Source of the DNA: Candidatus Kapaibacterium sp.
Lineage (GTDB): Bacteria; Bacteroidota; Ignavibacteria; Kapaibacteriales; NICIL-2
Length of the DNA: 64,000 bases
NCBI GenBank assembly: GCA_026003475.1
Contig: BPHJ01000001.1
Coordinates: 1,115,189-1,179,188, forward strand
Reading direction: 5' to 3'
This document shows, one piece after another, positions 35,001 to 43,545 of the stretch. The notes beneath the pieces were generated by a model. It ran no database searches, had not been told where the DNA came from, and saw only the letters and a list, made by a program, of their open reading frames with translations. The translations under genes were made by a program, and so were the position numbers. Position 1 is the first letter of the stretch. Every line of letters begins with the position of its first letter.

Positions 35001-35756
35001 GGCACTTACTGGGTCGAGGTTGATTCACTCGGGTGCAGTGCGACGTCCAACCCGCTCGACATTGCCCTCTCTGCCCAAACGCACATCAGCATCGGCTCGG
35101 CAACAGCAGCCATAGGTGAACGCATCGGCATTCCCATCCAATTCACCACGACCCATAGACTCGATCGCTTGGGTGTCAGCCGGCTTCTTCTCCGCATTGG
35201 CTACAATGCAACGGTGTTGCAATTACTTCCAACACCTGCGACGGGCATAGAATACACCGGAGTCGAACTCCACGCTGACCGTACAGCAACGGTCACGCTA
35301 TCCATTTCCTTGCTGGATCGCGATACACTGGCAGTGCTAAATTTTCTGGCTGTCTGGGGCAATGCCGAATCATCGGAGATCGTTGTTGAAGCCGTCGAAT
35401 GGGGATCTCCTTTGGTTTCCACAACGTGGACTGATGGTCGGGTTCAGCTCCTTGGCTTCTGTCGCGCTGGTGCAACACGGCTATTTGAGGACACGGGAGA
35501 ATTTGGGATTCGCTCGATTGTGCCACAACCAGCGTCGGAGGGAGCAACCGTCATCATTGGCGCTATCGAGGATGCCGAACACGCACTGGTGCTGCGCAGC
35601 ATGGATGGTCGCACGCAAACATTGTTCCGGGAGCCACTCAGAGCCGGTACGTACGCTGTAGCGCTCGATCTGTCGGCAGTATCACCAGGGTACTACGTGC
35701 TCGAGCTTGGTTCGCTCACGCTCCGGACCTGGACATCCCTTGTGATTGTGCGATGA
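32097..35756 (+). CDS. T9SS-secreted SBBP-repeat protein with Ig-like domains
   Basis: 1219 residues. After a signal peptide (ending VVGLPTG) comes a conserved domain starting FIENAGQFPRHIRYYAI, typical of SBBP proteins. Residues about 220-680 hold successive SBBP (seven-bladed propeller) repeats with phrases like WATYYGGS, WASYCGGNDNED and TYAGGSALDRASDVAID. PKD/Ig-like domains with paired cysteines follow (about 690-1000), then a cohesin/dockerin-like beta segment. The last 80 residues form a sorting domain beginning SIVPQPASEGATVII. It is probably exported by T9SS and surface-bound. The stop overlaps the OmpA-family gene (ATGA). The role is unknown. Confidence 0.85.
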   Translation: MFMPPKALLLALATIHLWVVAVVGLPTGFIENAGQFPRHIRYYAIRSNGMFYVTARGYGYVLWDTAGRQRSAACRLEMRALSRTHASLEPDGVLPTVLNFYHAHHRIEGVRMVLSIRLRGLFPGVDAIIRYTPSGRIKCDYILSPGVDASCIAFRISGAVTTITPDGRLQHTTPVGTITEAAPIAFQGTTAIPARYQSDGQILRFTIEGPYDRNRTLTIDPEIEWSTFAGGGLTDQIAHVQTDPARNIIILGRTQSANFPTKLGYSSIHRGDFDACVAKYSASGTLQWATYYGGSRREIHNLDHCDLVVDRTGSITITGCTQSDDLPLTPTAFQRAKGSSMPTGYDLFLASFSPSGQLLWASYCGGNDNEDAFGLSLDPSGNVYVVGHTSSSNFPASSPSPAVVAPKPTTSQDVFVLKLTAQHQPVWVFFLGGNDLEYATDVVCDRSGGIYVCGYTQSENFPTRGDQIYQRIKTPKNDGYIFKLDGLGRLQWSTLLGGNGEDYCATIAIDSSFDRRIIVGGMTSSSDLWFLGREGRTLGGSNDGFIAALDIRTGAADWVQYHGGTSYDELTALAVDPDNNIIAVGRSLGGYPTRSAQQPTYNGGGGDMFIAKLGADGITQWATYAGGSALDRASDVAIDGNTNFVVVGYSASSDFPIIGDAEQPTLGNLAGTDDGVIIKFCNIAIPTAFVSATPEYCQGETRTLSALNRGSSVQYDSYQWELNGTPIEGATNATYVIPPSQDSGTYRFVCRVTNTARCPAVTDTIIVRIYAPPRIAARQFAVCTGDPIRLDSITIEGTPPFRYQWSGDPPPDDPTAPAPIVHPQQTTTYTLHVTDAHGCSAERTFPVVVLPISQLAVTVFGERTFCEGDSVVLELPGNIGTIEWNTGERSPRITVRTTGLYHAHIRLPSGCEGYSDTIPVVVRPHPQPTITFDGIFLATSSSYDRYQWYLDGNLLPGATTQAIEPPRIGTYWVEVDSLGCSATSNPLDIALSAQTHISIGSATAAIGERIGIPIQFTTTHRLDRLGVSRLLLRIGYNATVLQLLPTPATGIEYTGVELHADRTATVTLSISLLDRDTLAVLNFLAVWGNAESSEIVVEAVEWGSPLVSTTWTDGRVQLLGFCRAGATRLFEDTGEFGIRSIVPQPASEGATVIIGAIEDAEHALVLRSMDGRTQTLFREPLRAGTYAVALDLSAVSPGYYVLELGSLTLRTWTSLVIVR

Positions 35757-37750
35757 AAGCTGCTGCGCTTGTGTTGTGTCTGTTGTCGGTTGCGGTATCA
35801 AACGCAACAGCGCAACGATTGCGTCTTGGTGCATTCGTCGAAGGTGGATGCGATGTTCATAGCACTGCATTCCAATCGCTGCCGGGTACATTTAGCTGTT
35901 CACCAGGATTTGGCACAAGTGTTGGCAGCGGTTTCGGGCTCGGTGCAGTCGCAAGTTTCCAAAGTTGGGCATTTGGATCCACTCGGTTGTTCCGACAGAG
36001 TCATCCCGTGGTGCGCATCGGTTATTGGAGCACCGGTGCATCATTTGTTGCAACGGAGCACCAACCTATCCTGCTCGATACGCAGCGTGCGACGGCGACG
36101 CTCGAACATCGTGCCGTGGTGGTAATGCCTTCGGCTCGAGTCAATGTTGGTTTGGGAACGCTCGTGGGGGATCTCCCGCTCTACGTTGAACCCACCGTGT
36201 GGGCATCCTTTGCATTGCCTGCCCGGTTCGAGCAGGGCGAATACCTTGTCGAACCCGCAAACCGCGGACGCTTCCCTGAAACAGGCACCCGCATGCGCAA
36301 CACCAGTAGTGGGCGCTTGCAGAGCGTCGAGCCCGTCCAATTCGGTCTTGGCCTTACCAGTGGATGGGAGCTTTCGCTTTCGCCCACGTTCACCCTGCGC
36401 CCCGAAGTTGGGATTTCGGTATCGTTGACGAGCGCACTCTCGAGCAACGATTGGCGGATTTTCTCCCTTCGTGCTGGGTTGAGTCTGCATCGGACAATTG
36501 TTGCACCAGAATCGGAGCCATCGCAACCAGAACCACCGGCACCAGAGCCAACCCCACCACCGACACTGCCTACACCAGCGGCTAAGCCGACACTCACGCT
36601 TCTAGTGCGCTTTGTCACGCGTGACAGTAGCGGGATGCTCATTCCCGTTGAGCGTGTCACGCTGGAAACCTACTACCGCCGCCACATTCGCCCGCTGCTA
36701 CCCTACGTGTTCTTCGACGAAGGGAGCGCTACCATCCCATCGCGGTACGTCCTGCTCGATTCCATCGGCGTTGCGACGTTCGACGAAGCCGAAATCGCTT
36801 CGCTTTCGACGCTTGAGGCATACTACCACCTGCTCAACATCGTTGCAGCCCGACTCCGGAGTCGACCGAATGCCGAACTGACGATCACAGGATGCACCAA
36901 TAACACGGGTGTTGAAAGTAATCGTCTCGACCTTGCGCGTCAACGAGCAGAACGGGTCCGCACCTACTTACACAAACGGTGGGGCATTGACACGGGACGA
37001 CTGCACATTGTCGTGCGGAGCTTGCCCGAGCATCCATCGCCGGTCGGTCATCCCGACGGCAACGCCGAAAATGCTCGAGTCGAACTTTCCAGCAATGATG
37101 CAGCAATCCTGGATGCAATTGTTGGCATCGAACAGCAGAGCAGAGTGATACCGCCGCGCCTCTATGCTCAGATCGAGGCCGCGCCATCTCAACTGAGTCA
37201 CTGGGAATGGACGCTGGCTAACAGCGACACAGTGCTGACGCGTCAGAGCGGGAGCGGAGCCATTCCAACGCTCATACCAGTCGCGGTGCAATGGAATCGT
37301 CTTGGCAGCACGCGGATCCGTGGTGAGATTGATGGCAGTCTCGAGCGCTACGGCAGCAACGCCCTTACAGCACGCCACCACCAGGACATTGTCGTTGCGT
37401 TGCGAAGCGACAGTATCAGCCCACAACGAGAGGTGTTCAGTTTGATCCTGTTCGACTTCGACGACGCAACGATCACACCAGCTCATCAATCGGTGCTTGA
37501 ACATATCGGTAAGCGCATCCGACCATCGAGCAGGATTACCATCTCTGGCTACACCGATCAACTGGGCGACGCGCTGCACAACCGACGCCTTGCCGAGCGG
37601 CGTGCAGTAGCCGTTGCTCGAGCACTCGGAATAACTGATCGCGCCCAAATCCAGGCGATAGGCTCGCAAGTGTTGCTCTATGACAACGCGACACCCGAAG
37701 GGCGGTTCTACAGTCGGACGATCGAAGTGGAACTTGAGCATCCACAATGA
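35753..37750 (+). CDS. OmpA-family protein with two peptidoglycan-binding domains
   Basis: 665 residues. Signal peptide ends NATAQ. Residues 22-245 look like an eight-strand OmpA-type barrel. A Pro/Glu-rich linker (residues about 248-280) follows. A first OmpA-C-like domain (about 320-460) has VFFDEGSATIP and LRSRPNAELTITGCTNN. A second (about 560-660) carries the complete motif LILFDFDDATITP, GYTDQLGDALHNRRLAERRA and the invariant Arg. The first domain is degenerate in the second half. The ATG overlaps the upstream SBBP gene, and the stop overlaps the next membrane gene, so all three are coupled. Confidence 0.85.
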   Translation: MKAAALVLCLLSVAVSNATAQRLRLGAFVEGGCDVHSTAFQSLPGTFSCSPGFGTSVGSGFGLGAVASFQSWAFGSTRLFRQSHPVVRIGYWSTGASFVATEHQPILLDTQRATATLEHRAVVVMPSARVNVGLGTLVGDLPLYVEPTVWASFALPARFEQGEYLVEPANRGRFPETGTRMRNTSSGRLQSVEPVQFGLGLTSGWELSLSPTFTLRPEVGISVSLTSALSSNDWRIFSLRAGLSLHRTIVAPESEPSQPEPPAPEPTPPPTLPTPAAKPTLTLLVRFVTRDSSGMLIPVERVTLETYYRRHIRPLLPYVFFDEGSATIPSRYVLLDSIGVATFDEAEIASLSTLEAYYHLLNIVAARLRSRPNAELTITGCTNNTGVESNRLDLARQRAERVRTYLHKRWGIDTGRLHIVVRSLPEHPSPVGHPDGNAENARVELSSNDAAILDAIVGIEQQSRVIPPRLYAQIEAAPSQLSHWEWTLANSDTVLTRQSGSGAIPTLIPVAVQWNRLGSTRIRGEIDGSLERYGSNALTARHHQDIVVALRSDSISPQREVFSLILFDFDDATITPAHQSVLEHIGKRIRPSSRITISGYTDQLGDALHNRRLAERRAVAVARALGITDRAQIQAIGSQVLLYDNATPEGRFYSRTIEVELEHPQ

Positions 37751-39060
37751 TGGAACTCCACCTTCGACCATGGACAATTGCGCGCCTGTGGCTGCCGCTG
37801 GCACTGACATGGGCAATGATGGCTGCCGAAGGTCTGATCCTCCAGAGCGTACTCTCGCGTTTGCCAGCAGCAGCAGCGAACCTTGCCGCATTCGGGGTTG
37901 CCATTGGAATTGCGTTTATCGTCGAGTCGCCGATCATCATGCTCTTGAGCGCCAGCACTGCCTACGTCAAAGGTGCTGCTAGCTACCGGGTCGTTCGGCG
38001 ATTCGCCTTCGGTTTATCGGCAGGTGTAACAGCGGTCATGCTCCTGCTGATGCTACCACCGGTGTACGACGTGCTCGCCGAGAGCGTGCTCGCACTTCCG
38101 TCGCATGTTTCAACGACTGTCTATTGGTGCATTGTTGCACTGCTTCCGTGGCCGGGATTGATTGGAGTCCGCCGATTTTACCAAGGGGTAATTATCCGCG
38201 CACGCCTGAACACGTACATCGCTGCAGGGACGCTCTTCCGACTGTTCACGATCGTCATCGGTGCATTCGCGATGTACTCTCTGCTTCCGCCCCATTCCAA
38301 TAGTGCCATTGCAGCGTGTGGGGTGCTTACCTGTGCCGTTGCGCTCGAAACAATTGCCACGCGATGGATGGCACAAACCGCACTCCGTCGCACTCTCGAT
38401 GAAAACGATCCCAGTAGCTACCGACTTACTACTTCGCAACTGGCACGACTCTACATTCCGCTGGCACTGACCTCGATCGTCGCAATGGGTATTGGACCTG
38501 TTCTGACAGCATTCATGACCCGATTCCCCAACGCGATCGAATCATTGGCAGTGTATCCAGTTGTTGATGGTTTTGTGTTTCAGTTCCGAAGCCCACTGTT
38601 TGCATACCAAGAAGTGGCGATTTCGCTCTTTGCGGTCTATGGATTTACCGAACGCATGATCAAGCATGTCGGATACTGCATTGCAGCCATTTCGACGGGT
38701 GTACTGGCTACTGTTGTGGCTACTCCGCTGGCAGCGATTGTGTATGGTGTGTTCCCGTACCAACTAAGCACGTCGTTGGAACTCTACGCAGTCTATGCAA
38801 CCGCAATTCTTCTACCGCTACCATTTGCCAGTGCCGTGTACTCGATCGAACGGGCGGTGTTGATTGTCGCAGATCACTCGAAGCTGGTTGCGTATTCGAC
38901 GTTCATCGAGGCAGGAGTTACGGTTGCGTTCTTGAGTGTTTTGGCACTGATGGAAGTTCGGTTGGCTGGTGTTTTTGCCACCACGTTTGCGATTTCGATA
39001 GGCAAGATTGCAGCAGCTACCTACCTTTTGCGAAGCGCTCGGCATTATGGACGTGGCTGA
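37747..39060 (+). CDS. polytopic membrane protein, MATE/flippase-like fold
   Basis: 437 residues with about 12 hydrophobic helices in two similar halves. Each half opens with a comparable segment: RLWLPLALTWAMMAAEG and RLYIPLALTSIVAMGIG. The inverted-repeat layout and length match the MOP superfamily (MATE transporters, Wzx-type flippases), with some similarity to ANKH-like proteins. The substrate is unknown. It is coupled (ATGA) to the OmpA-family gene, so its product may work with that envelope unit. The 3' end overlaps the convergent TPR gene by 16 bp. Confidence 0.6.
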   Translation: MMELHLRPWTIARLWLPLALTWAMMAAEGLILQSVLSRLPAAAANLAAFGVAIGIAFIVESPIIMLLSASTAYVKGAASYRVVRRFAFGLSAGVTAVMLLLMLPPVYDVLAESVLALPSHVSTTVYWCIVALLPWPGLIGVRRFYQGVIIRARLNTYIAAGTLFRLFTIVIGAFAMYSLLPPHSNSAIAACGVLTCAVALETIATRWMAQTALRRTLDENDPSSYRLTTSQLARLYIPLALTSIVAMGIGPVLTAFMTRFPNAIESLAVYPVVDGFVFQFRSPLFAYQEVAISLFAVYGFTERMIKHVGYCIAAISTGVLATVVATPLAAIVYGVFPYQLSTSLELYAVYATAILLPLPFASAVYSIERAVLIVADHSKLVAYSTFIEAGVTVAFLSVLALMEVRLAGVFATTFAISIGKIAAATYLLRSARHYGRG

Positions 39061-40961
39061 CGCATTGCTTGGAGCATCGCAGCAAGCACGTCTCGCAAGG
39101 TGGTCGCGCGGATAGGATCGAGCGCAGAAAGCTCCTCAATCTGCCGATTGCAAATATGGAAGGCACCCGATTTGAGCGCAGCTACTCCACAGCGAAATCG
39201 TAACTCGGATGAGTTGGGGAAATAGAGCAATCCATCTTCGTAGAGATCGAGTGCCTGATTGAACAGATTCCGTCTTTCGAGCGATGTCCCCAGCGTCAAG
39301 TACAGTTCTTCCCCCTTCTCCGGATGCAGGTGGAGAATTCGAGCAATGTGCTGTTTGGCAGCACTGACGCGTCCAATCGCCAACTGCGTTTCTGCCATGG
39401 CACTGAGTGCAGCCACGTCGTCTGGTGCTTCAGCCAGTACTTGTTTGAGCGCATAAATCGCTTGGGCATAGTCCCCACGCGATCGCCAGAGCTGGCTACT
39501 CAGAACCCAGGCATCGAACAAGTGTTGGTCCCGCTGAAGTGCAAGCGTCAAGCTTTCCAGTGCCCCCTGTTGATCGCCAACCTCCAACAGGCAGCGTGCA
39601 CGGAGATAGTAGAGTTGCCCGATCTCAGGAGATGCTGCGATCGCTGTTTCGATGTCGTCGAGTGCTCCCTGGACCTGTTTCAATTGAATCCGCAACTGGC
39701 AGCGTTCACTGAGCGCAGCAATGTTGGTGGGGTCGAGTTCAATGACACGGGAATATGCCTCGAGAGCTTGGCTGGGATTGTCCATTGCTCGATAGACCCG
39801 TGCAAGAGTGAGCCATACCTCTTGGCGAGAGACAACCTGCGTAACAGCTTCGAGCGCACGGGATGCTTCGGCATAGCGAGCGTTTTGATACGCAATGTAT
39901 CCGCACAAGTAGAGCAACGCAACGTTGTTCGGTTGCTCCTTGAGCGCCTCCACCAGATGCGTTTCCAATGTGGGGAAGGAGGCTCCTTCGGTGAGTGCTG
40001 TGACAAGCATCCCGACATCATCCCAGGTCGGCCGAGCACGGAACAGCAATGGTATCAAGCCATGTGCATCGTCCCATTGTTTGGTGGCGACGTACACCGC
40101 GAGCAGTTCGCGCACGATCTCGGTTGAATCGGGATTCTGCTCGAGTGCACGGCGCAAGTGCTGGCCCGCCGCCTGGAATTGACCGGCACGGCGTTCCAAG
40201 CAGCCAAGTCGGAAATGGGATTCGCCTCGGTCTGGCTGAATGCTCAACGCTTCGCGGTACTGCTGGCGCGCACGCGTGATCTGGCCCAACGCTTCAAAGC
40301 AATTCCCCAGCAGGTGGTACACATCGGCGTTCCGTGGTTGGGTTTGCAATCGCAACTCCAGCAATCCGCGAGCTGTGTCCGCATCACCACTGGCGAGGAG
40401 AGCTTTCGCAGCATGAATGTGTCCATACGGAAAGTCAGCGTGGATACCGTAGAGCGTGCGGAATGTATCCGCTGCAGCGTTCCATTGCTGCGTTGCATAA
40501 GAAACTTCAGCACGTGCGAACAGAACATACGCATCGTTCGTGTATTGTTCTGCGAACTTTCCTACAAGGATTCGAGCATCGCTTTCGCGTCCACTCTGTG
40601 CGAGGGCAACAGCCTGCAATACAGCCAAGGGCATTGTGTTTGCTAAGTCACGCGGTATTCGGTCGAACATGTGCTTAAGCTGCTGACTTCGCTCTGCTTC
40701 AATCGCATAAACGATAGCGATCTCGTTGGCAGTTGGTGAATCGGGAGCGATGCGCAGTGCAGCTTCTGCTTGCTCGATTGCTTTGTCGAGTTCCCCCCGA
40801 CGCCAATGATATGCTGCACGGTCGAGAATGTGTGCAACCTTTTCTTTTATTTCGTCGGATGCATTCCAGACAAAGTACACACTCCCATCGTCGGCGCGAC
40901 GGAAGAAGCGGTCCAAGAGTTTGTGACGCGCAGCCATGCTCGGTAGAGTTCGTGCATCCAT
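39045..40961 (-). CDS. cytosolic tetratricopeptide-repeat protein
   Basis: 638 residues, almost entirely TPR repeats, for example WRRGELDKAIEQAEAALRIAP, QITRARQQYREALSIQPD and NPSQALEAYSRVIELDPTN. No signal peptide or lipobox is seen, so it is probably cytoplasmic. TPRs act as protein-binding scaffolds; the partner is unknown. The ATG at 40961 is chosen; an ATG at 40937 is also possible and the frame is open further upstream. It is divergent from murD, with a 122-bp gap containing the murD promoter. Confidence 0.75.
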   Translation of the reverse strand: MDARTLPSMAARHKLLDRFFRRADDGSVYFVWNASDEIKEKVAHILDRAAYHWRRGELDKAIEQAEAALRIAPDSPTANEIAIVYAIEAERSQQLKHMFDRIPRDLANTMPLAVLQAVALAQSGRESDARILVGKFAEQYTNDAYVLFARAEVSYATQQWNAAADTFRTLYGIHADFPYGHIHAAKALLASGDADTARGLLELRLQTQPRNADVYHLLGNCFEALGQITRARQQYREALSIQPDRGESHFRLGCLERRAGQFQAAGQHLRRALEQNPDSTEIVRELLAVYVATKQWDDAHGLIPLLFRARPTWDDVGMLVTALTEGASFPTLETHLVEALKEQPNNVALLYLCGYIAYQNARYAEASRALEAVTQVVSRQEVWLTLARVYRAMDNPSQALEAYSRVIELDPTNIAALSERCQLRIQLKQVQGALDDIETAIAASPEIGQLYYLRARCLLEVGDQQGALESLTLALQRDQHLFDAWVLSSQLWRSRGDYAQAIYALKQVLAEAPDDVAALSAMAETQLAIGRVSAAKQHIARILHLHPEKGEELYLTLGTSLERRNLFNQALDLYEDGLLYFPNSSELRFRCGVAALKSGAFHICNRQIEELSALDPIRATTLRDVLAAMLQAMRQPRP

Positions 40962-40996
40962 TGGAACCAATCTCTGGCAAATTATCGGCAGGCAAC

Positions 40997-41025
40997 TTGC
41001 TGCACTTGAACCTGGTGTAGTTTTG
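40997..41025 (+). promoter_or_regulatory. murD operon promoter (Bacteroidota-type)
   Basis: TTG at 40997-40999 is followed after 18 nt by TAGTTTTG (41018-41025), an exact TAnnTTTG -7 box, 58 nt before the murD ATG. Both elements and the spacing agree with the consensus. Confidence 0.65.
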
Positions 41026-41083
41026 CTGCGCCGATTCTGAAGCGGCAGCAACTGATTTCCCGATAGACGATAACGTTCTCACC

Positions 41084-42439
41084 ATGCATTGTACAATTGT
41101 TGGCGCTCGGCGAAGTGGGACTGCGGCCGCAATCCTGGCGCAAAAGCTTGGTTTCTCGGTCTTCGTTACCGAATCTGGGCCAGCAGAGTCCTGCCCCGAG
41201 GCGATCATTCTTATCAAGAGCGGTATCGATGTCGAATTTGGCGGGCACTCACTCAAGCGTGCGCTCGATACCGATTTGATGATCAGCTCGCCGGGTGTGC
41301 CCCCATCGTCGCCAGTGCTCAGCGCAGCACGCCAAGCAGGAATCCCGCTCATCAGCGAATTAGAATTTGCCAGTCGGTATGCCACAGCACCGATTGTCGC
41401 TATTACAGGCACAAACGGGAAAACCACAACCACAGCGCTTACGGCTCATCTGCTCCGAGCAGGTGGCTTTGATGCCATTGCCTGCGGTAATATTGGCGTC
41501 CCACTTGCCCAGCTTGTCGCAGACGATCTGGACAGACCAGCCTCCGACCGCCGCGTGTACGTGGCTGAAGCAAGTTCCTATCAGCTCGCTCTCTGCGAAA
41601 CATTCCATCCCCGTGTTGCTGCAATCTTGAACATTACCCCGGACCATCTGCAATACCACGGAACATTCGATGAGTATGTCCGTGCAAAATGGAAGATTTT
41701 TCAGCAGCAGACACCATCGGATGTGCTAATTTTGTGCGCCGACGATCCTTATGCAGCAGAGGCATCGCGGCATGCTCGGTCTCGGATTGAATGGTTTAGT
41801 GTGCATCCCGTTGCAGCAGGGATGTATGCACGTGCCGACGACCGAAGCATCATCGTTGTCAGCAGCAACACGGAGGTAAAACTGATGTCCTACACCGAGC
41901 TCCCCTTGCGCGGTGTGCATAACGTGTACAATTCGATGGCAGCAGCGCTTGCCGCCCGCGCGTTCGAAGTCACCAATGAAAATCTCCGCGACAGCCTGCT
42001 ATCGTTCACCGGTGTTGAACATCGCCTTGAGCACGTGCGCATCGTCCGCGGTGCCGAATACATCAACGATTCGAAAGCAACCAACATCAACGCCACCTGG
42101 TACGCACTCCAAGCCTTCGAACAACCGATCGTGCTGATCCTCGGTGGGCAAGCTGATCAGAACAACTACGCAATGCTCGACGACCTGGTTCGCCAGCGGT
42201 GTCGGTGCATCATCTGTTTCGGTGAAGAAGCAGAGACCATCTTCAACCATTTCTGCACGAGCGTCCGCTGTTACCGAACCGCGACGCTGTCAGAAGCTGT
42301 CGAGTGCGCTTGGTCGGTCGCTTGTGAAGGCGATATCGTGCTGTTTTCACCTGCCTGCAAGTCGTTTGATCAATTCATGAACTTTGAGCACCGCGGGCAA
42401 GTGTTCAAAGAGCTGGTTCATCAGTTACCAGAATGCTAA
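41084..42439 (+). CDS. murD: UDP-N-acetylmuramoylalanine-D-glutamate ligase
   Basis: 451 residues. MurD adds D-glutamate to UDP-MurNAc-L-Ala. The N-terminal Rossmann-like start IVGARRSGTAAA, the P-loop ITGTNGKTTTTAL, the Mur motif NITPDHLQYHGTFDEYVRAK and the C-terminal EHRLEHVRIVRGAEYINDSKATN are present. The invariant residues of the Mur ligase family can be seen. It is first in a plus-strand cluster continuing into ftsW and the envelope genes to 51628; the last codons overlap ftsW. Confidence 0.96.
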   Translation: MHCTIVGARRSGTAAAILAQKLGFSVFVTESGPAESCPEAIILIKSGIDVEFGGHSLKRALDTDLMISSPGVPPSSPVLSAARQAGIPLISELEFASRYATAPIVAITGTNGKTTTTALTAHLLRAGGFDAIACGNIGVPLAQLVADDLDRPASDRRVYVAEASSYQLALCETFHPRVAAILNITPDHLQYHGTFDEYVRAKWKIFQQQTPSDVLILCADDPYAAEASRHARSRIEWFSVHPVAAGMYARADDRSIIVVSSNTEVKLMSYTELPLRGVHNVYNSMAAALAARAFEVTNENLRDSLLSFTGVEHRLEHVRIVRGAEYINDSKATNINATWYALQAFEQPIVLILGGQADQNNYAMLDDLVRQRCRCIICFGEEAETIFNHFCTSVRCYRTATLSEAVECAWSVACEGDIVLFSPACKSFDQFMNFEHRGQVFKELVHQLPEC

Positions 42440-43545
42440 TGCCGCGCGCTCACGGACATAGCGACCGTCCGACGTTAGCGGTAGCAGTGTTGCTGCTTCT
42501 GGCAGGGATTACATTTGTCTATTCAGCGAGTGCAGAATTTGCCACCGTCCGTCTGGGCAGCCCCGAACAACTGCTCATCAATCACGCAATCCGAGTCGTC
42601 GTTTCGCTTGCGGTAATGCTCATTGTCAGCCGCGTAGATTACCACATCCTTCAACAGCTCAGTCGTCCCTTCCTGGTGCTGAGTGTGGTTTTGCTCCTCT
42701 TTGTTCTGGTACAGGGAACGCAAATCAAGGGTGCAATCCGGTGGCTGGATATTGCCGGGTTAAGTTTTCAGCCATCCGAGCTGGCAAAATTTGCGTTACT
42801 CTTCCACCTGGCCGTCCGCATGGACCAACTCGACGTCGAGCTCTGGGATTGGAAGAGAGGGTTACTGCCACTGCTGGGTTGGACTGCCGTTGTCTGCGCA
42901 CCGATCGCGCTCCAGCCAAATATGTCCACTGCACTGTTGGTGTTTATGGTAGCGATGATGCTTTTATTTGTCGGCGGTGCACGGGTTGGTCAACTTGCAA
43001 TCATCGGTACGGCTGGACTTGTTATCGCCAGTATCTACGCCGTTGGTGCAGAGTATCGCCTCCAGCGTCTTACCGCATACCTTGGGCGCAGCGGCAATAC
43101 AGCGGAATCTTACCAACTCCAACAAGCACTCATTGGCTACGCACAAGGCGGTATTGTCGGCGTTGGACCTGGGCAGAGCCGTCAACGCGATTTGTTCTTA
43201 CCTGAATCGTATGGGGACTTCATCGCAGCAATCGTTGGCGAAGAATATGGGTTGATCGGTGTATTGCTCCTCCTGGGGTGTTACGGAACGCTGGTTGTCC
43301 GTGGAACAATGATTGCGCGACGAGCTCCTGACAGGTTGGGGTACCTGCTTGCGTGGGCAGTGACCCTGATTGTGGGTTGGTATGCATTGGTCAACATCGC
43401 GGTTAGCTGCGGGCTACTCCCGACGACAGGGATTCCCCTTCCCTTGGTCAGCTACGGTGGTAGCAGTATTGTCTTCACCGCAGCTGCGCTTGGGATTCTT
43501 CTCAACATCAGCAGACACGGAGGACAGGCGAATGCATCTGCGTAG
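42433..43545 (+). CDS. ftsW: SEDS peptidoglycan polymerase, probably FtsW
   Basis: 370 residues with ten hydrophobic helices of the RodA/FtsW/SpoVE family. Diagnostic segments are IKGAIRWLDIAGLSFQPSE, including the conserved acidic site, ESYQLQQALIGYAQGG, and the C-terminal LPTTGIPLPLVSYGGSS. SEDS proteins polymerise lipid II glycan strands with a class B penicillin-binding protein. Location behind murD favours FtsW over RodA, though no ftsI or murG is adjacent. Two starts are possible, ATG at 42433 and ATG at 42439 (TAATG with the murD stop). Confidence 0.9.
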   Translation: MLMPRAHGHSDRPTLAVAVLLLLAGITFVYSASAEFATVRLGSPEQLLINHAIRVVVSLAVMLIVSRVDYHILQQLSRPFLVLSVVLLLFVLVQGTQIKGAIRWLDIAGLSFQPSELAKFALLFHLAVRMDQLDVELWDWKRGLLPLLGWTAVVCAPIALQPNMSTALLVFMVAMMLLFVGGARVGQLAIIGTAGLVIASIYAVGAEYRLQRLTAYLGRSGNTAESYQLQQALIGYAQGGIVGVGPGQSRQRDLFLPESYGDFIAAIVGEEYGLIGVLLLLGCYGTLVVRGTMIARRAPDRLGYLLAWAVTLIVGWYALVNIAVSCGLLPTTGIPLPLVSYGGSSIVFTAAALGILLNISRHGGQANASA

